64,000 nt of DNA from Chryseobacterium soldanellicola (GTDB lineage: Bacteria; Bacteroidota; Bacteroidia; Flavobacteriales; Weeksellaceae): the NCBI RefSeq assembly GCF_900100115.1, contig NZ_FNKL01000002.1:1-64000 (forward strand). Direction: 5' to 3'. Each line of letters begins with the position of its first letter. Within the stretch, counting starts at the first letter, position 1. This document shows positions 38,057 to 47,205 of this stretch, in pieces. Below the pieces are notes generated by a model. That model was given only the letters and a program-made list of their open reading frames with translations, did not search any database and had not been told where the DNA came from. Made by a program: the position numbers and the translations under genes.

Positions 38057-39355
38057 ATGAAAGAAGATATATTAGACAACATAGAACTGCGCTCCGAAAG
38101 CGTTCAGGACATACTTACCCAACCTCCACACTGGATGATCCGTTGGGGAAATACCATCATATTAATTATTTTGATGCTTGTTCTGGCAATGAGCTATATG
38201 ATCAGATATCCGGAATTTATTCCAGCTCCAATCGTTGTTACCTCACAAAACCCGCCGGAAAAATTAGAGGCAAGAACTAATTCCAAAATCGAAAAAATAT
38301 TCATCAAAGACCATCAGGAGGTTAAAAAAGATGATGTTTTAATGGTCATGCAGTCTACGGCTAATTATAAAGATGTTTTAGAGCTTAAAAAGATGATTGA
38401 CTCTATTGCTCCCAATCAATTAAGCTCTTTTCCGATTCATCAGACTTCGCATTTTAAATTAGGTGAATTACAGGGAGATTATAATAGTTTTGCCAAAGCA
38501 TTTCAGGATGAGGAACTTTTTACGAGATTACAACCTTACGCACCTGAAAATATCGCCGCCAATCAGAGCATTTCTGAATACAGGGTAAGAATTGCCACTT
38601 TAAAACAGCAAAAGAATTTAGAAGCAGCAAAGTATGATTTAACAAAGAAAAACTATCAAAGGTCACAAGAACTTTTTAACCAGGGCGTAATCGCAGCCAT
38701 GGAGCTTGAAAATGAAAAAATAAAATACCTGCAGGCCCAGCAAAATCTGGAAAATATTACGATTTCACTTTCTCAAATGGAAGAAGGTATTTCAAATTTA
38801 AATAAAACAAAAAGCGGAACTGCCATCAATACAGAAAAAGATAAAATCAACTACTCTTCTCAAACCCTACAGCTATTTGAACAGTTAAGAAAATCCCTGA
38901 AACAATGGGAGCAGGATTATCTCATCATTTCTTCAACGGATGGTGTTGCGAGCTTTCAACAGTTTTTTGGTGAAAACCAGTTTGTAAAGCCCGGAGACGC
39001 TATTCTATCTATTTTACCGAAAAATAAAGACAAATTGGTTGGTAGAATGCAGGTTCCCGCAACTAATTCAGGTAAGATTATCGCTGGAGAAAAGGTTTTA
39101 ATTAAATTAGACAATTACCGTTTCCAGGAATATGGTATTGTGGAGGGAAAGGTTCAAAATATATCGCTTTCTCCTGATGATAAAGGAAATTATTACGTAG
39201 ATGTTAGTCTTCCCAAAGGTTTAAAAACAAGTTATAATAAAACGCTTGTTTTTGATAAAGAACTTAAAGGTAATGCAGAAATTGTTACCCAGGATTTACG
39301 ATTAATTGAAAGATTCTTCTATCAAATCAGAAAACTGCTGGGATATCAAAGTTAA
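38057..39355 (+). CDS. HlyD family secretion adaptor
   Basis: 432 aa periplasmic adaptor. It has one transmembrane helix (about 30-50, IILIILMLVLAMSY), a lipoyl-like/barrel-sandwich part, a long coiled-coil hairpin (about 165-265) and a beta-barrel C-terminus. It links the C39 ABC transporter to an outer-membrane channel such as TolC; no TolC gene is nearby. Its stop is followed by a strong bidirectional terminator, the right end of the exporter operon. Confidence 0.92.
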   Translation: MKEDILDNIELRSESVQDILTQPPHWMIRWGNTIILIILMLVLAMSYMIRYPEFIPAPIVVTSQNPPEKLEARTNSKIEKIFIKDHQEVKKDDVLMVMQSTANYKDVLELKKMIDSIAPNQLSSFPIHQTSHFKLGELQGDYNSFAKAFQDEELFTRLQPYAPENIAANQSISEYRVRIATLKQQKNLEAAKYDLTKKNYQRSQELFNQGVIAAMELENEKIKYLQAQQNLENITISLSQMEEGISNLNKTKSGTAINTEKDKINYSSQTLQLFEQLRKSLKQWEQDYLIISSTDGVASFQQFFGENQFVKPGDAILSILPKNKDKLVGRMQVPATNSGKIIAGEKVLIKLDNYRFQEYGIVEGKVQNISLSPDDKGNYYVDVSLPKGLKTSYNKTLVFDKELKGNAEIVTQDLRLIERFFYQIRKLLGYQS

Positions 39356-39380
39356 ATAATATAAATCTATAGAAAATAAA

Positions 39381-39407
39381 AAAACCGAAACGTACTGTTT
39401 CGGTTTT
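39381..39407. terminator. Bidirectional terminator between HlyD gene and tRNA-Met
   Basis: An 11-bp perfect stem (AAAACCGAAAC with GTTTCGGTTTT, loop of 5) is flanked by A and T runs, so it can stop both the exporter operon (plus) and the tRNA transcript (minus). Confidence 0.8.
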
Positions 39408-39415
39408 CATTTTTG

Positions 39416-39489
39416 TAGCGAAGACGGGAATTGAACCCGTGACCTCAGGGTTATGAATCCTGCGCTCTAACCAACTGAGCTACCTCGCC
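39416..39489 (-). tRNA. tRNA-Met (anticodon CAT)
   Basis: The cloverleaf is complete: acceptor GGCGAGG with CTTCGCT (two GU pairs), D arm starting TAGCTCAG, anticodon loop TTCATAA, T loop TTCAATT, discriminator A. CCA is not encoded. The anticodon stem lacks the three GC pairs of initiator tRNA, so it is the elongator type, unless CAT is modified to read isoleucine, which cannot be told by eye. It sits at the border between the accessory island and core genes; no attachment site was recognised. Confidence 0.93.
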
Positions 39490-39539
39490 TTTTTGGTGGT
39501 GCAAATATAGAAAAATATTTACTATCACCAAAATAATTT

Positions 39540-40823
39540 TTACTTAAAATAATCTAAAACATCGCCTACATGCTCTGGTTTACTGATTATCTTATTGTTA
39601 GCATCTAAAATAAAATACGTCGGAGTTGCATGTACATTATAGGTATCAACATAGCTGCTGTTCCATCCTCTTAATTCAGAATCATTCACCCAAGGGAATG
39701 CTGCAATTTTCTTAGAATATGAATCTTTATCAACATCTAACGAAAGACCGATAATCTGAATATTTTTCGCTTTTAAATCATTATATTTTTCCAAAAGTTT
39801 AGGAAGTTCACTCTCACAATGTGAGCATGTTGACGACCAGAAAACAACTACCTTTTTATCCGCTTTTACATCATAAAGAGATTTTGCTGTTGTATTTACT
39901 GCAGACTGGAATTTGTAATTTGGAAAAGCAGCGCCCAATTCTACATTTAAGTTAGACTTAATCGTTGATGCCAGTCTATCCGTGATTGTACATTTAAGGT
40001 TTTTAGCCTGAGTAAGGTATTTATCCTTAAAATCTTTCATATCATAGACATCAAAAATATCGATCAGCTCAGATAAAACGGTCTGACCTCTTGGCGTTTC
40101 TACTTTTAATCTGTCTAAAAGCTTATCTACCGAAGCCCCAACATTTGTATTTCCGCCTGTATTCAAATAAGCAACCAACATTGGTCTCAATAAGGATGAC
40201 GTTTCCAGCATGTCATTAGATTTATCTATGAAATTAATCATTTCGTCCTGAGTGATTTTCTTGGCCGCCTCATTATTACCCAAAAACTTACTGTAGTTGG
40301 CATTATAATAAGCGATAAACGGATGCTGTGCCTGATCAACATTATTAGAGGTCCCTGAAAGTCTGCCTATTTCATCTTTTAAAGCTTTCCCGAATTCTGT
40401 ATTGTCTTTATAATATTCTTTAATCTGGGATAAGGCAGGTAATATGAGATCTTTCTTTTGAGAACCTTCCTGCAGCTTGCTCATGATATTATTAGCTTCA
40501 TCCTGATAAACAATATCTTTAATCTTATTATTCTCAGTTTCCAGCTTTACAATCACATTTTTATTTTCAGAAATAAAATTAAATGTATTATTTGTATTCG
40601 GAAAATAGATTTTCATCATTCCCATATAATTTTTGGGATATTTAAAAGTCCATGTATTATTTTTACTTTGCTCTTTTGTAAAAACAATATCTTTCGAACC
40701 GTTTAAAGTATATAGAATTGCATCTTGCTCTTTAAAATCTGCGGGTGCCTGAATCGTAACAGAAAATTGTGCCTGTAAAGAAAACGCTGATAATGCAGCT
40801 GATAATAAAAATATCTTTTTCAT
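39540..40823 (-). CDS. Exported thioredoxin-like (TlpA-type) protein
   Basis: 427 aa with a signal peptide (about 1-18, ending LQAQ). The first 280 residues are a poorly defined helical region, as in many Bacteroidota TlpA-like proteins. The C-terminal thioredoxin fold (about 285-425) has the CxxC motif in WSSTCSHCESE and the cis-proline region HATPTYF. It is probably a periplasmic or surface thiol-disulfide oxidoreductase that keeps thiols reduced. A terminator separates it from the small membrane protein upstream. Confidence 0.9.
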   Translation of the reverse strand: MKKIFLLSAALSAFSLQAQFSVTIQAPADFKEQDAILYTLNGSKDIVFTKEQSKNNTWTFKYPKNYMGMMKIYFPNTNNTFNFISENKNVIVKLETENNKIKDIVYQDEANNIMSKLQEGSQKKDLILPALSQIKEYYKDNTEFGKALKDEIGRLSGTSNNVDQAQHPFIAYYNANYSKFLGNNEAAKKITQDEMINFIDKSNDMLETSSLLRPMLVAYLNTGGNTNVGASVDKLLDRLKVETPRGQTVLSELIDIFDVYDMKDFKDKYLTQAKNLKCTITDRLASTIKSNLNVELGAAFPNYKFQSAVNTTAKSLYDVKADKKVVVFWSSTCSHCESELPKLLEKYNDLKAKNIQIIGLSLDVDKDSYSKKIAAFPWVNDSELRGWNSSYVDTYNVHATPTYFILDANNKIISKPEHVGDVLDYFK

Positions 40824-40833
40824 AATGTAAAAA

Positions 40834-40864
40834 TAAAAAAACTCTCTGATTAATCAGAGAGTTT
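40834..40864 (-). terminator. Terminator after the small membrane protein gene
   Basis: AAACTCTCTGATT and AATCAGAGAGTTT form a perfect 26-bp palindrome (40839-40864) followed on the minus strand by a U-rich run. Confidence 0.75.
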
Positions 40865-40884
40865 AATTTTATTTTAATAAAAAT

Positions 40885-41091
40885 TTATATTTTTTGATCT
40901 TTGTATCTTTTTGTAAAAAATACGATAAACATCACTGCTACAACTCCAAGTGCATAAACATACATATCGATTGGTGATGAAGGAGCTCCGGGGCCTACTA
41001 CTCCACCTCCTCCTGGATCCGGGGGTTGAGCATTCATGATTAAAGTCGCAAAAACAAAAAGAAGAGTGACTAGTTTATTTATAGCTTTCAT
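40885..41091 (-). CDS. Small exported Pro/Gly-rich membrane-anchored protein
   Basis: 68 aa: a signal peptide (about 1-21, ending MNAQ), a proline/glycine stretch (PPDPGGGGVVGPG), one transmembrane helix (about 43-60) and a short basic tail KRYKDQKI. Similar tiny proteins are common in flavobacteria and have no known function. It starts 5 bp after the stop of the T9SS-sorted protein gene, so they probably share a transcript. Confidence 0.75.
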   Translation of the reverse strand: MKAINKLVTLLFVFATLIMNAQPPDPGGGGVVGPGAPSSPIDMYVYALGVVAVMFIVFFTKRYKDQKI

Positions 41092-41096
41092 ATATT

Positions 41097-43061
41097 TTAT
41101 TTTAAGATTTTAGTGTTAACAGTTTCTCCTTTATCAGAAACAATTTTTACTACGTAAGAATTTTTAATTTTATTATCTAATTCAATTACAAAATCTGTAG
41201 AAGTATTAACTGATTTCTTAGAGACTACAAGTTTACCACTCATATCATAAACCTCAATATCTGCTTTTTTCCAATTTGGATCAAATCTAACAATATAATT
41301 AGTAATATCAGGATTATAAACCACTACTGTTCTGGAAATAGAAACAGAAGGAGTAGCTACAGCTAATACTCTATCCGGCTCTCCATAGTACAAGTCATAC
41401 TCTGAACCTGTAACTGGTATTACATCTCCTTGTTTTGCTTCAAGTGCAGTTCCGTTAGGTGCTTTGTAATAAAAGCCAGTACCCGAACTTAATTGGTGAA
41501 CACCGTTGGCAATTAATGCAGCATTTTCTCTAACTTCAAATTTATAAGAAGCAATGTTATTACTATAATTTTTTAATTTAATGTTTTTACCTTTGAAGTT
41601 ATTTTCATTAGCTTCATTGATATATAACCAATATGAATTGATATAATTCATATCGTAACCTCCAGTCGGTGCTTCTTCGTAAGTCCCAACAACACTTGTA
41701 TTAAATGCTGTGGTCTGCGTTTTAGCATCAGCTGAATGACCTGTTGCCCCGTTAGGATATACAACATAATACGTTCTGCCTAATTCATTTCCGCTGGCAT
41801 CAAGAGCAATAACTCCCAACTGCTTTACAGATCCTGATGCTGCATTTTTATTAGCTGCAACATTATAATCAGTATTTGCATCCCTAGTGTAATAATTAAA
41901 TCTTCTAAGATTAGCAAAATTTAACTGATCAGCCGATGTATTGTCTAATAATTTAATTAAAAACGTCCCCATCGGTCTTACCATCAAATAATCAACATCT
42001 CCTGTAGGTACTCCTGCAGTAAATGTCACAAATTTAAATGATGAAGAAGTAGTTCCAGTTCCACCAGAAGTAGTTTGTACAGCATTTGCTGAAATCTCTA
42101 GTCTTGCACCTTGAATTCTACTAATATTTACACCATCACCGTTCGCAGCTGGCTCAGCATAAGCAATTTTTGACAAATCCAGATTTGTTAAGAAAGGATT
42201 TGATAGCTCATACATATTTTTACCAAAGCTGGTTTGCCAAGCCGTACCACCAGTTGACATGTGGAAAGGATCTGAAACATACGTATTGTACTTTTCATTG
42301 TACATATTAGTAGCATTTCCGTTCGTACCAAAATTAACAGAGTTTCCTGCATTTTGCAAAGTAACAGCTAATCCAATATCACTTACAGGACGTCCTTTAA
42401 GTGTTCTTGTAGAAGTACTCACATTAAGTCCTGAACCTCCTACCATATAGTAAGCAGTTGCTGGATTTGCCACTCCTAATTTTGTTGTAAGAGGGACATT
42501 TTTAGACACTACGGTTGCATTATCATAAGTAAGAATCTCATTCTGAGAATATCTTACATTAGAAAATGTTTTACCAAGTTCTGCACTTAACGTAGATGCT
42601 GTTTTGTCATAGAATGGTAAACCTATCTGTTGATAAGTACCATGACTAACCTGTCTGTATTCCTGATCAACAATACCTGTGATCCCAGTTTGCGGAATAC
42701 CCGAAATAAACAATTGTCCGTAAGTATACGTAGGAGTCGCAGCAGGATTGTTGGTATTTGCAGTATTAAAAGCGGTTGGTTCATTTAGTTTGTTAACAAA
42801 ATTACTACCTCCGTTTGCCTCTGTTTTATCAACGTTCGCTGCGTCAATTGTTTTGAAAAGATCGGTACCGGTTCCGGAAACCATAACATTTCCGTGATTT
42901 TCGATGATACCATCACCTTTCATTTGCATGCCTCCACCACTATAAACTAGCGTGCCTTTACTCACATACATATTAGCATTAGTGTCAACATGACATAAGA
43001 TCTGCGCCTGAACAGAATAACTAATTGCTAAAAGACCTATAGCAAATAAACTTTTTCTCAT
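41097..43061 (-). CDS. Secreted surface protein with T9SS type A sorting domain
   Basis: 654 aa with a signal peptide (about 1-20, ending VQAQ) and a C-terminal sorting domain of about 75 residues containing IEVYDMSGKLV and ending VNTKILK. The sorting signal directs it through the SprA translocon to the cell surface. The middle is a long Thr/Asn/Gly-rich region with no recognised domain. Function is unknown; an adhesin-like role is possible. Confidence 0.9.
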   Translation of the reverse strand: MRKSLFAIGLLAISYSVQAQILCHVDTNANMYVSKGTLVYSGGGMQMKGDGIIENHGNVMVSGTGTDLFKTIDAANVDKTEANGGSNFVNKLNEPTAFNTANTNNPAATPTYTYGQLFISGIPQTGITGIVDQEYRQVSHGTYQQIGLPFYDKTASTLSAELGKTFSNVRYSQNEILTYDNATVVSKNVPLTTKLGVANPATAYYMVGGSGLNVSTSTRTLKGRPVSDIGLAVTLQNAGNSVNFGTNGNATNMYNEKYNTYVSDPFHMSTGGTAWQTSFGKNMYELSNPFLTNLDLSKIAYAEPAANGDGVNISRIQGARLEISANAVQTTSGGTGTTSSSFKFVTFTAGVPTGDVDYLMVRPMGTFLIKLLDNTSADQLNFANLRRFNYYTRDANTDYNVAANKNAASGSVKQLGVIALDASGNELGRTYYVVYPNGATGHSADAKTQTTAFNTSVVGTYEEAPTGGYDMNYINSYWLYINEANENNFKGKNIKLKNYSNNIASYKFEVRENAALIANGVHQLSSGTGFYYKAPNGTALEAKQGDVIPVTGSEYDLYYGEPDRVLAVATPSVSISRTVVVYNPDITNYIVRFDPNWKKADIEVYDMSGKLVVSKKSVNTSTDFVIELDNKIKNSYVVKIVSDKGETVNTKILK

Positions 43062-43137
43062 TGTATATAATTATTTGTGTGTTAATACAATCTTCACCCG
43101 CAAAGGTATGATTTTTTTTTCAAGAAAAAAAATATTT

Positions 43138-44325
43138 TTATTTATTAACAAAAATATTATCTTCCGTTAATATTATTTCCTTCTCTTCTCCTATCGAAAA
43201 CATGTGGTCTTCAAGCACTTTTTCAGTGGTTCCTCTCAGTCCTCTGGCGCCTAAACCTTTTTCAATAGTCTCGTCTACAATTTTTTCAATTGCTCCGTCA
43301 GTGAAGACCAATTTGGTGCCATCCATCTTAAAAAGCTCCACAAATTGATTCACGATAGAGTTTTTTGGCTCTTTCATGATTCTTACCATCACCTCTTTCG
43401 TGAGTTTATCGAGATAAGTGATGATCGGAAATCTGCCCAAAAGTTCGGGAATTAATCCGAAAGTACGAAGATCAATTGCATTAATATTTGTTAATACATA
43501 ATCATCTTCATCTACTTTATTGATCTTTTCAGAGCTAAAACCTATTGCCTGCTTATTCATTCTTCTTTCGATGATCTCTTTTATCCCGTCAAAAGCTCCG
43601 CCGGCAATAAATAAAATATTTTGAGTATTTACCTGAATATATTTCTGATCAGGATGTTTTCTTCCCCCCTGAGGCGGAACGTTCACAATACTTCCTTCCA
43701 GTAATTTCAATAAACCCTGCTGTACACCTTCACCCGAGACGTCTCTTGTGATGCTCGGATTATCAGATTTTCTTGCAATTTTATCAATTTCATCAATAAA
43801 TACGATTCCTTTTTCTGCTTTTTCCACATCATAATCTGCTACCATCAACAGTCTTGATAAAATACTTTCAACATCTTCACCCACATAGCCCGCTTCTGTA
43901 AGAATTGTAGCGTCAACAATACAAAATGGAACATTCAACTCCCTTGCGATGGTTTTCGCTAACAAAGTTTTACCGGTTCCCGTTTCACCGATCATGATGA
44001 TGTTTGATTTCTCCAGTTCGACTTCTCTGTTTTCGTCCTGAGCATGAAGCAATCTTTTATAATGATTGTAAACGGCGATGGAAAGCTGTTTTTTAGCCTG
44101 ATCCTGTCCGATTACATATTGATTGAGAAATTCTTTGATCTCTTTAGGTTTTTTAAGCTCATTTATATTTTCTGCCGGTGAAAATCCTTCCTTAGAAACG
44201 CTGTCTTTCACGATGGAATGTGCCTGTTCTATGCAATTTTCGCAGATAAAGCCGTTCTGACCGGAAATCAGCATCTGTACTTCACTTCTTTTTCTTCCGC
44301 AGAAAGAACATTGGTTTGAGTTCAT
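43138..44325 (-). CDS. clpX: ATP-dependent Clp protease ATP-binding subunit ClpX
   Basis: AAA+ unfoldase that feeds proteins to ClpP. An N-terminal zinc-binding domain has Cys at 6, 9, 28 and 31 (CSFC and CENC). The AAA+ core has Walker A GETGTGKTLLAK, Walker B VFIDEIDKIAR and the pore loop region GYVGEDVE. The length of 395 aa is normal with start at 44325 (MNSNQCSFC). A longer frame from 44358 would add 11 residues that the family lacks. clpP is not in the window. Confidence 0.96.
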   Translation of the reverse strand: MNSNQCSFCGRKRSEVQMLISGQNGFICENCIEQAHSIVKDSVSKEGFSPAENINELKKPKEIKEFLNQYVIGQDQAKKQLSIAVYNHYKRLLHAQDENREVELEKSNIIMIGETGTGKTLLAKTIARELNVPFCIVDATILTEAGYVGEDVESILSRLLMVADYDVEKAEKGIVFIDEIDKIARKSDNPSITRDVSGEGVQQGLLKLLEGSIVNVPPQGGRKHPDQKYIQVNTQNILFIAGGAFDGIKEIIERRMNKQAIGFSSEKINKVDEDDYVLTNINAIDLRTFGLIPELLGRFPIITYLDKLTKEVMVRIMKEPKNSIVNQFVELFKMDGTKLVFTDGAIEKIVDETIEKGLGARGLRGTTEKVLEDHMFSIGEEKEIILTEDNIFVNK

Positions 44326-44387
44326 ACTATATAATATATATGGTAAAGAAAATCGCAAAAATTTCTTTTCACGACTTTCTTATTTTT

Positions 44388-44777
44388 TTAAGAATTAATA
44401 ATTGAGTTTTGAATCTCCGTATATTCTTCATCTGATAATTTTAATCGTTCGTTCCTGAAATTCATATCCTCCATTTTATTTAACGGAATGAGATGAATGT
44501 GCGCATGAGGAACTTCAAGTCCTACAACCGCCACTCCCACTCTGACGCAGGGAACGGCAACTTTAATCTTCTTCGCCACTTCCTGAGCAAATCCCCAAAG
44601 GTTTTTATATTCTTCGCTTTCAAGATCAAAAATAAGATCAACTTCTTTTTTAGGAACCACCAAAGTATGTCCCTTCACTAAAGGCATTGCATCCAAAAAT
44701 GCAATAAAATGATCATTTTCCGCTATTTTATAAGAAGGGATTTCGCCGTAGATGATCTTTGTGAATATTGTGCTCAT
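44388..44777 (-). CDS. HIT family protein (histidine triad hydrolase)
   Basis: 129 aa nucleotide-binding hydrolase with the histidine triad HAHIHLIPL near residue 94. Hint-type proteins hydrolyse AMP-linked compounds; the exact substrate is unknown. The start STIFTKIIYGEIPSYKI is typical. It lies downstream of greA on the same strand with a short tandem repeat between, so it may share the greA transcript. Confidence 0.93.
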   Translation of the reverse strand: MSTIFTKIIYGEIPSYKIAENDHFIAFLDAMPLVKGHTLVVPKKEVDLIFDLESEEYKNLWGFAQEVAKKIKVAVPCVRVGVAVVGLEVPHAHIHLIPLNKMEDMNFRNERLKLSDEEYTEIQNSIINS

Positions 44778-44834
44778 TTTTTATCGAAATTAGATTTTAG
44801 AAGTTAGAAATTAGTCAAAATTTATTCTGAGAAA

Positions 44835-44880
44835 TTTATCTTTTATCTTTTATCTTTTATCTTTTATCTTTTATCTTTTT
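44835..44880. repeat. Tandem 7-bp repeat between greA and HIT genes
   Basis: About six copies of CTTTTAT in a row directly after the greA stop codon. Slippage in copy number between strains is likely. It is not a CRISPR. Confidence 0.8.
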
Positions 44881-45349
44881 ATAAAGTAATTTCCAGAACT
44901 TCGAAAGACAATTTGTTTCCGTTTGGTAACACGATATCAGCTGTTTCACCGATAACTTTACCCAGCAAACCTTTTGCAATAGGCGTGTTTACAGAGATTT
45001 TTCCATTTTTCAGATCACTTTCGTTATCAGGAACCAATGTAAATTTCTGTTCCTGGTTGGTTGCATTATTTTTAAGTCTCACTGTTGTTAAAATGGAGAC
45101 TTTTGAAGTATCTAATTGGCTTTCGTCAATAATTTTAGAAGAAGAAATAATATCTTTTAGCTTAGAAATCCTCATTTCAAGCATTCCCTGAGCTTCTTTA
45201 GCTGCATCATATTCTGCATTTTCAGACAAATCTCCCTTATCTCTTGCCTCTGCAATCTGTTGAGTAATTTTGGGTCTTTCCACAGCTTCCAACTGTTCCA
45301 GCTCAGCTTTCATTTTCTCTAACCCCTCCTTTGTAACATAGCTTGCCAT
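44879..45349 (-). CDS. greA: Transcription elongation factor GreA
   Basis: 156 aa. An N-terminal coiled coil (about 1-75, with the acidic tip RDKGDLSENAEYDAAKE) enters the RNA polymerase channel and stimulates transcript cleavage. The C-terminal FKBP-like domain (about 80-156) has TPIAKGLLGK. The start is the ATG at 45349 (MASYVTKEGLEKM), not the ATG three codons earlier. A -7 element TATATTTG lies at 45433-45440. Confidence 0.96.
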   Translation of the reverse strand: MASYVTKEGLEKMKAELEQLEAVERPKITQQIAEARDKGDLSENAEYDAAKEAQGMLEMRISKLKDIISSSKIIDESQLDTSKVSILTTVRLKNNATNQEQKFTLVPDNESDLKNGKISVNTPIAKGLLGKVIGETADIVLPNGNKLSFEVLEITL

Positions 45350-45432
45350 AATTTTCAAAATTTAGTTTTAGTATAAAAAAATAATCCGACATTTGCCGGA
45401 CAATGTTTTCGTGTTGTATCATTTAACTTTTA

Positions 45433-45440
45433 CAAATATA
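45433..45440 (-). promoter_or_regulatory. greA -7 promoter element
   Basis: TATATTTG on the minus strand fits TAnnTTTG. It is 84 bp before the greA start and gives a leader of roughly 75 nt. No clear -33 TTG was seen. Confidence 0.45.
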
Positions 45441-45457
45441 TAAAAATTTAAATTGAA

Positions 45458-45910
45458 ATGAAAAAAACTTTTTCAATCTTATCTATTTTCACTATACTGA
45501 TTTTCAATTGTTTAACCATTAATTCTTGTGGAAGTACGGAAGATACGGTAAGCTGTTTCCCGAACAGCCCCATTAACGTAACTTTAAATCTGAATCTGCC
45601 TGCTTATAACAACCTAAACCAGGTCGGAGGCTGGATTTACGTCAATGAGCAGCAATCCGGGACAAGAGGACTTATTGTGGTAAGAGCATCCAATACAACT
45701 TTTAAAGTCTATGACAGAAATGCCCCTCATATTTGTCCTGAAAGCAATACAACACTTGAGGTAAAAGACAATATCAGCGTCGTTTGCCCAAAAGATAATG
45801 CAACCTGGATTTTGATTACCGGGCAGCCAACATCCGGAGCTTCTGTTCCTCCGAAAACGTATCCTTATAATTTTGACGGGAATTCTAAAGTTTTAAATAT
45901 TTATTATTAA
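45458..45910 (+). CDS. Lipoprotein of unknown function, possibly Rieske-like fold
   Basis: 150 aa with a lipoprotein signal (lipobox TINSC, Cys about 24). The soluble part is beta-rich. NAPHICPE and VVCPKDNATW look like remnants of Rieske ligand loops, but a full CxH...CxxH pair is not present, so iron-sulfur binding is doubtful. The dtd gene starts 3 bp after the stop, implying one transcript. Confidence 0.7.
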   Translation: MKKTFSILSIFTILIFNCLTINSCGSTEDTVSCFPNSPINVTLNLNLPAYNNLNQVGGWIYVNEQQSGTRGLIVVRASNTTFKVYDRNAPHICPESNTTLEVKDNISVVCPKDNATWILITGQPTSGASVPPKTYPYNFDGNSKVLNIYY

Positions 45911-45913
45911 TTC

Positions 45914-46363
45914 ATGAAAGTTGTCGTTCAAAGAGTTTCCGAAGCAAATGTGAAGGTTGACGGAAAAATTGCCGGCGAAATCAATAAAGGCTTTATGCTT
46001 TTGGTTGGGATTGATGAAGGTGATTCTACAACGGATGCAGATTGGCTGGTTCAGAAAATTTTAAACCTAAGAGTTTTTGCCGATGCCGATGAAAAACTCA
46101 ATCTTTCCGTTAAAGATATTTCGGGAGAAATTCTATGTATCAGTCAATTTACCTTAATTGCTGATTATAAAAAAGGAAACCGCCCGTCTTTTATAAAAGC
46201 GGCAAAACCTGATAAAGCGATCCCACTTTTTGATTATTTTAAAGAAGAAATTGCAAAATCAGGATTAAAAACCGAAAGCGGAATTTTCGGGGCAGACATG
46301 AAAGTCTCTTTAATCAATGACGGACCCGTAACGATTGTTTTGGATTCCATCACAAAAGCTTAA
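45914..46363 (+). CDS. dtd: D-aminoacyl-tRNA deacylase
   Basis: 149 aa. The enzyme removes D-amino acids from mischarged tRNA. Typical motifs are the N-terminal [13 protein letters not shown], the LCISQFTL strand (here with ILCISQFTL) and the cross-subunit Gly-cisPro loop NDGPVT. The length is normal. It follows the lipoprotein gene closely and precedes an FKBP isomerase gene by 30 bp. Confidence 0.95.
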   Translation: MKVVVQRVSEANVKVDGKIAGEINKGFMLLVGIDEGDSTTDADWLVQKILNLRVFADADEKLNLSVKDISGEILCISQFTLIADYKKGNRPSFIKAAKPDKAIPLFDYFKEEIAKSGLKTESGIFGADMKVSLINDGPVTIVLDSITKA

Positions 46364-46393
46364 ATTTACAACAGATAATAATTTATAACAAAA

Positions 46394-47074
46394 ATGAAAA
46401 AAACCTTAGTTACTTTAGTTCTTCTGACAGGAATCAACTTATCTTTTGCTCAAACTTATACCGATGAGCAAAAAGCATCTTATTATATCGGTCTTGATAT
46501 TGCTCAAAATATGAAAAAGCAATCATTTTCAGTAGATCCGAATCTTATGGCCCAAGCTATAAAAGACGAATTCACAGATAAGCCAAGATTATTTCCGAAA
46601 GAAGAAATGCAGACTTTTCTACAGGGTTTCATGCAGAAGCAAAATGAAAAAAAGCAGGCAGAAGCAAAAATAAAAGCAGAAGAAAATAAGAAAAAAGGCG
46701 CTGAATTTCTTGCTAAAAACAAGCTAAACAAAAAAATAACAACTACAGCAAGTGGTTTACAATATGAAGTTCTGACACCGGGTGACGGAAAAGCCAAGCC
46801 TACCGCTTCAAGCACTGCCAACGTAACATACACAGGAAAACTGATGGACGGGACTGTTTTTGATTCTACAGATAATCACGGCGGAAAACCAATCGAGCTA
46901 AATCTTTCAAGTGTAATTAAAGGCTGGACCGAAGGTATTCAATTGATGACCAAAGGCGCAAAATACAGATTTTACATTCCATCTGATCTGGCTTACGGAG
47001 ATAATGGAGCCGGAGGGGTAATTCCTCCCGGAGCAACTCTTATTTTCGATGTCGAATTGGTGGATTTTAAATAA
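46394..47074 (+). CDS. FKBP-type peptidyl-prolyl cis-trans isomerase
   Basis: 226 aa with a signal peptide (about 1-20, ending LSFAQ). An N-terminal dimerisation domain (about 24-100) is followed by the FKBP catalytic domain (about 120-226, with NVTYTGKLMDGTVFDST and IPPGATLIFDVELVDF). It is likely a periplasmic folding helper like FkpA or Mip, lipid-free because there is no lipobox. Confidence 0.93.
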   Translation: MKKTLVTLVLLTGINLSFAQTYTDEQKASYYIGLDIAQNMKKQSFSVDPNLMAQAIKDEFTDKPRLFPKEEMQTFLQGFMQKQNEKKQAEAKIKAEENKKKGAEFLAKNKLNKKITTTASGLQYEVLTPGDGKAKPTASSTANVTYTGKLMDGTVFDSTDNHGGKPIELNLSSVIKGWTEGIQLMTKGAKYRFYIPSDLAYGDNGAGGVIPPGATLIFDVELVDFK

Positions 47075-47085
47075 TTCTTAATGAT

Positions 47086-47145
47086 GAGTCCCGAAGGGAC
47101 GATTTAACAAAAGATTGGATAAAATCCAATCGATAAAATTACAGG
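47086..47145. repeat. Palindromic intergenic element
   Basis: Two short hairpins in a row: GTCCCGAAGGGAC, then GATTGGAT-AAA-ATCCAATC (47113-47131). The look is of a small dispersed palindromic unit; no second copy was found in this window. Confidence 0.4.
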
Positions 47146-47153
47146 ATTCAAAT

Positions 47154-47187
47154 AAAAACGTCTCTCAAAATTTGAGAGACGTTTTTT
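47154..47187. terminator. Bidirectional terminator after FKBP gene
   Basis: AAAAACGTCTCTCAAA pairs with TTTGAGAGACGTTTTT. A and T runs on both sides let it serve the converging FKBP (plus) and lipoprotein (minus) genes. Confidence 0.8.
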
Positions 47188-47205
47188 ATATAAACTTTAT
47201 AAAAA

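Noticed and set aside
39416-39489. tRNA-Met as the attachment site of an integrated island at 17.8-39.4 kb
   Set aside because: No integrase gene and no direct repeat of the tRNA end were found on the other side.
45458-45910. True Rieske iron-sulfur protein
   Set aside because: The CxH...CxxH ligand pairs are incomplete; only fragments are visible.
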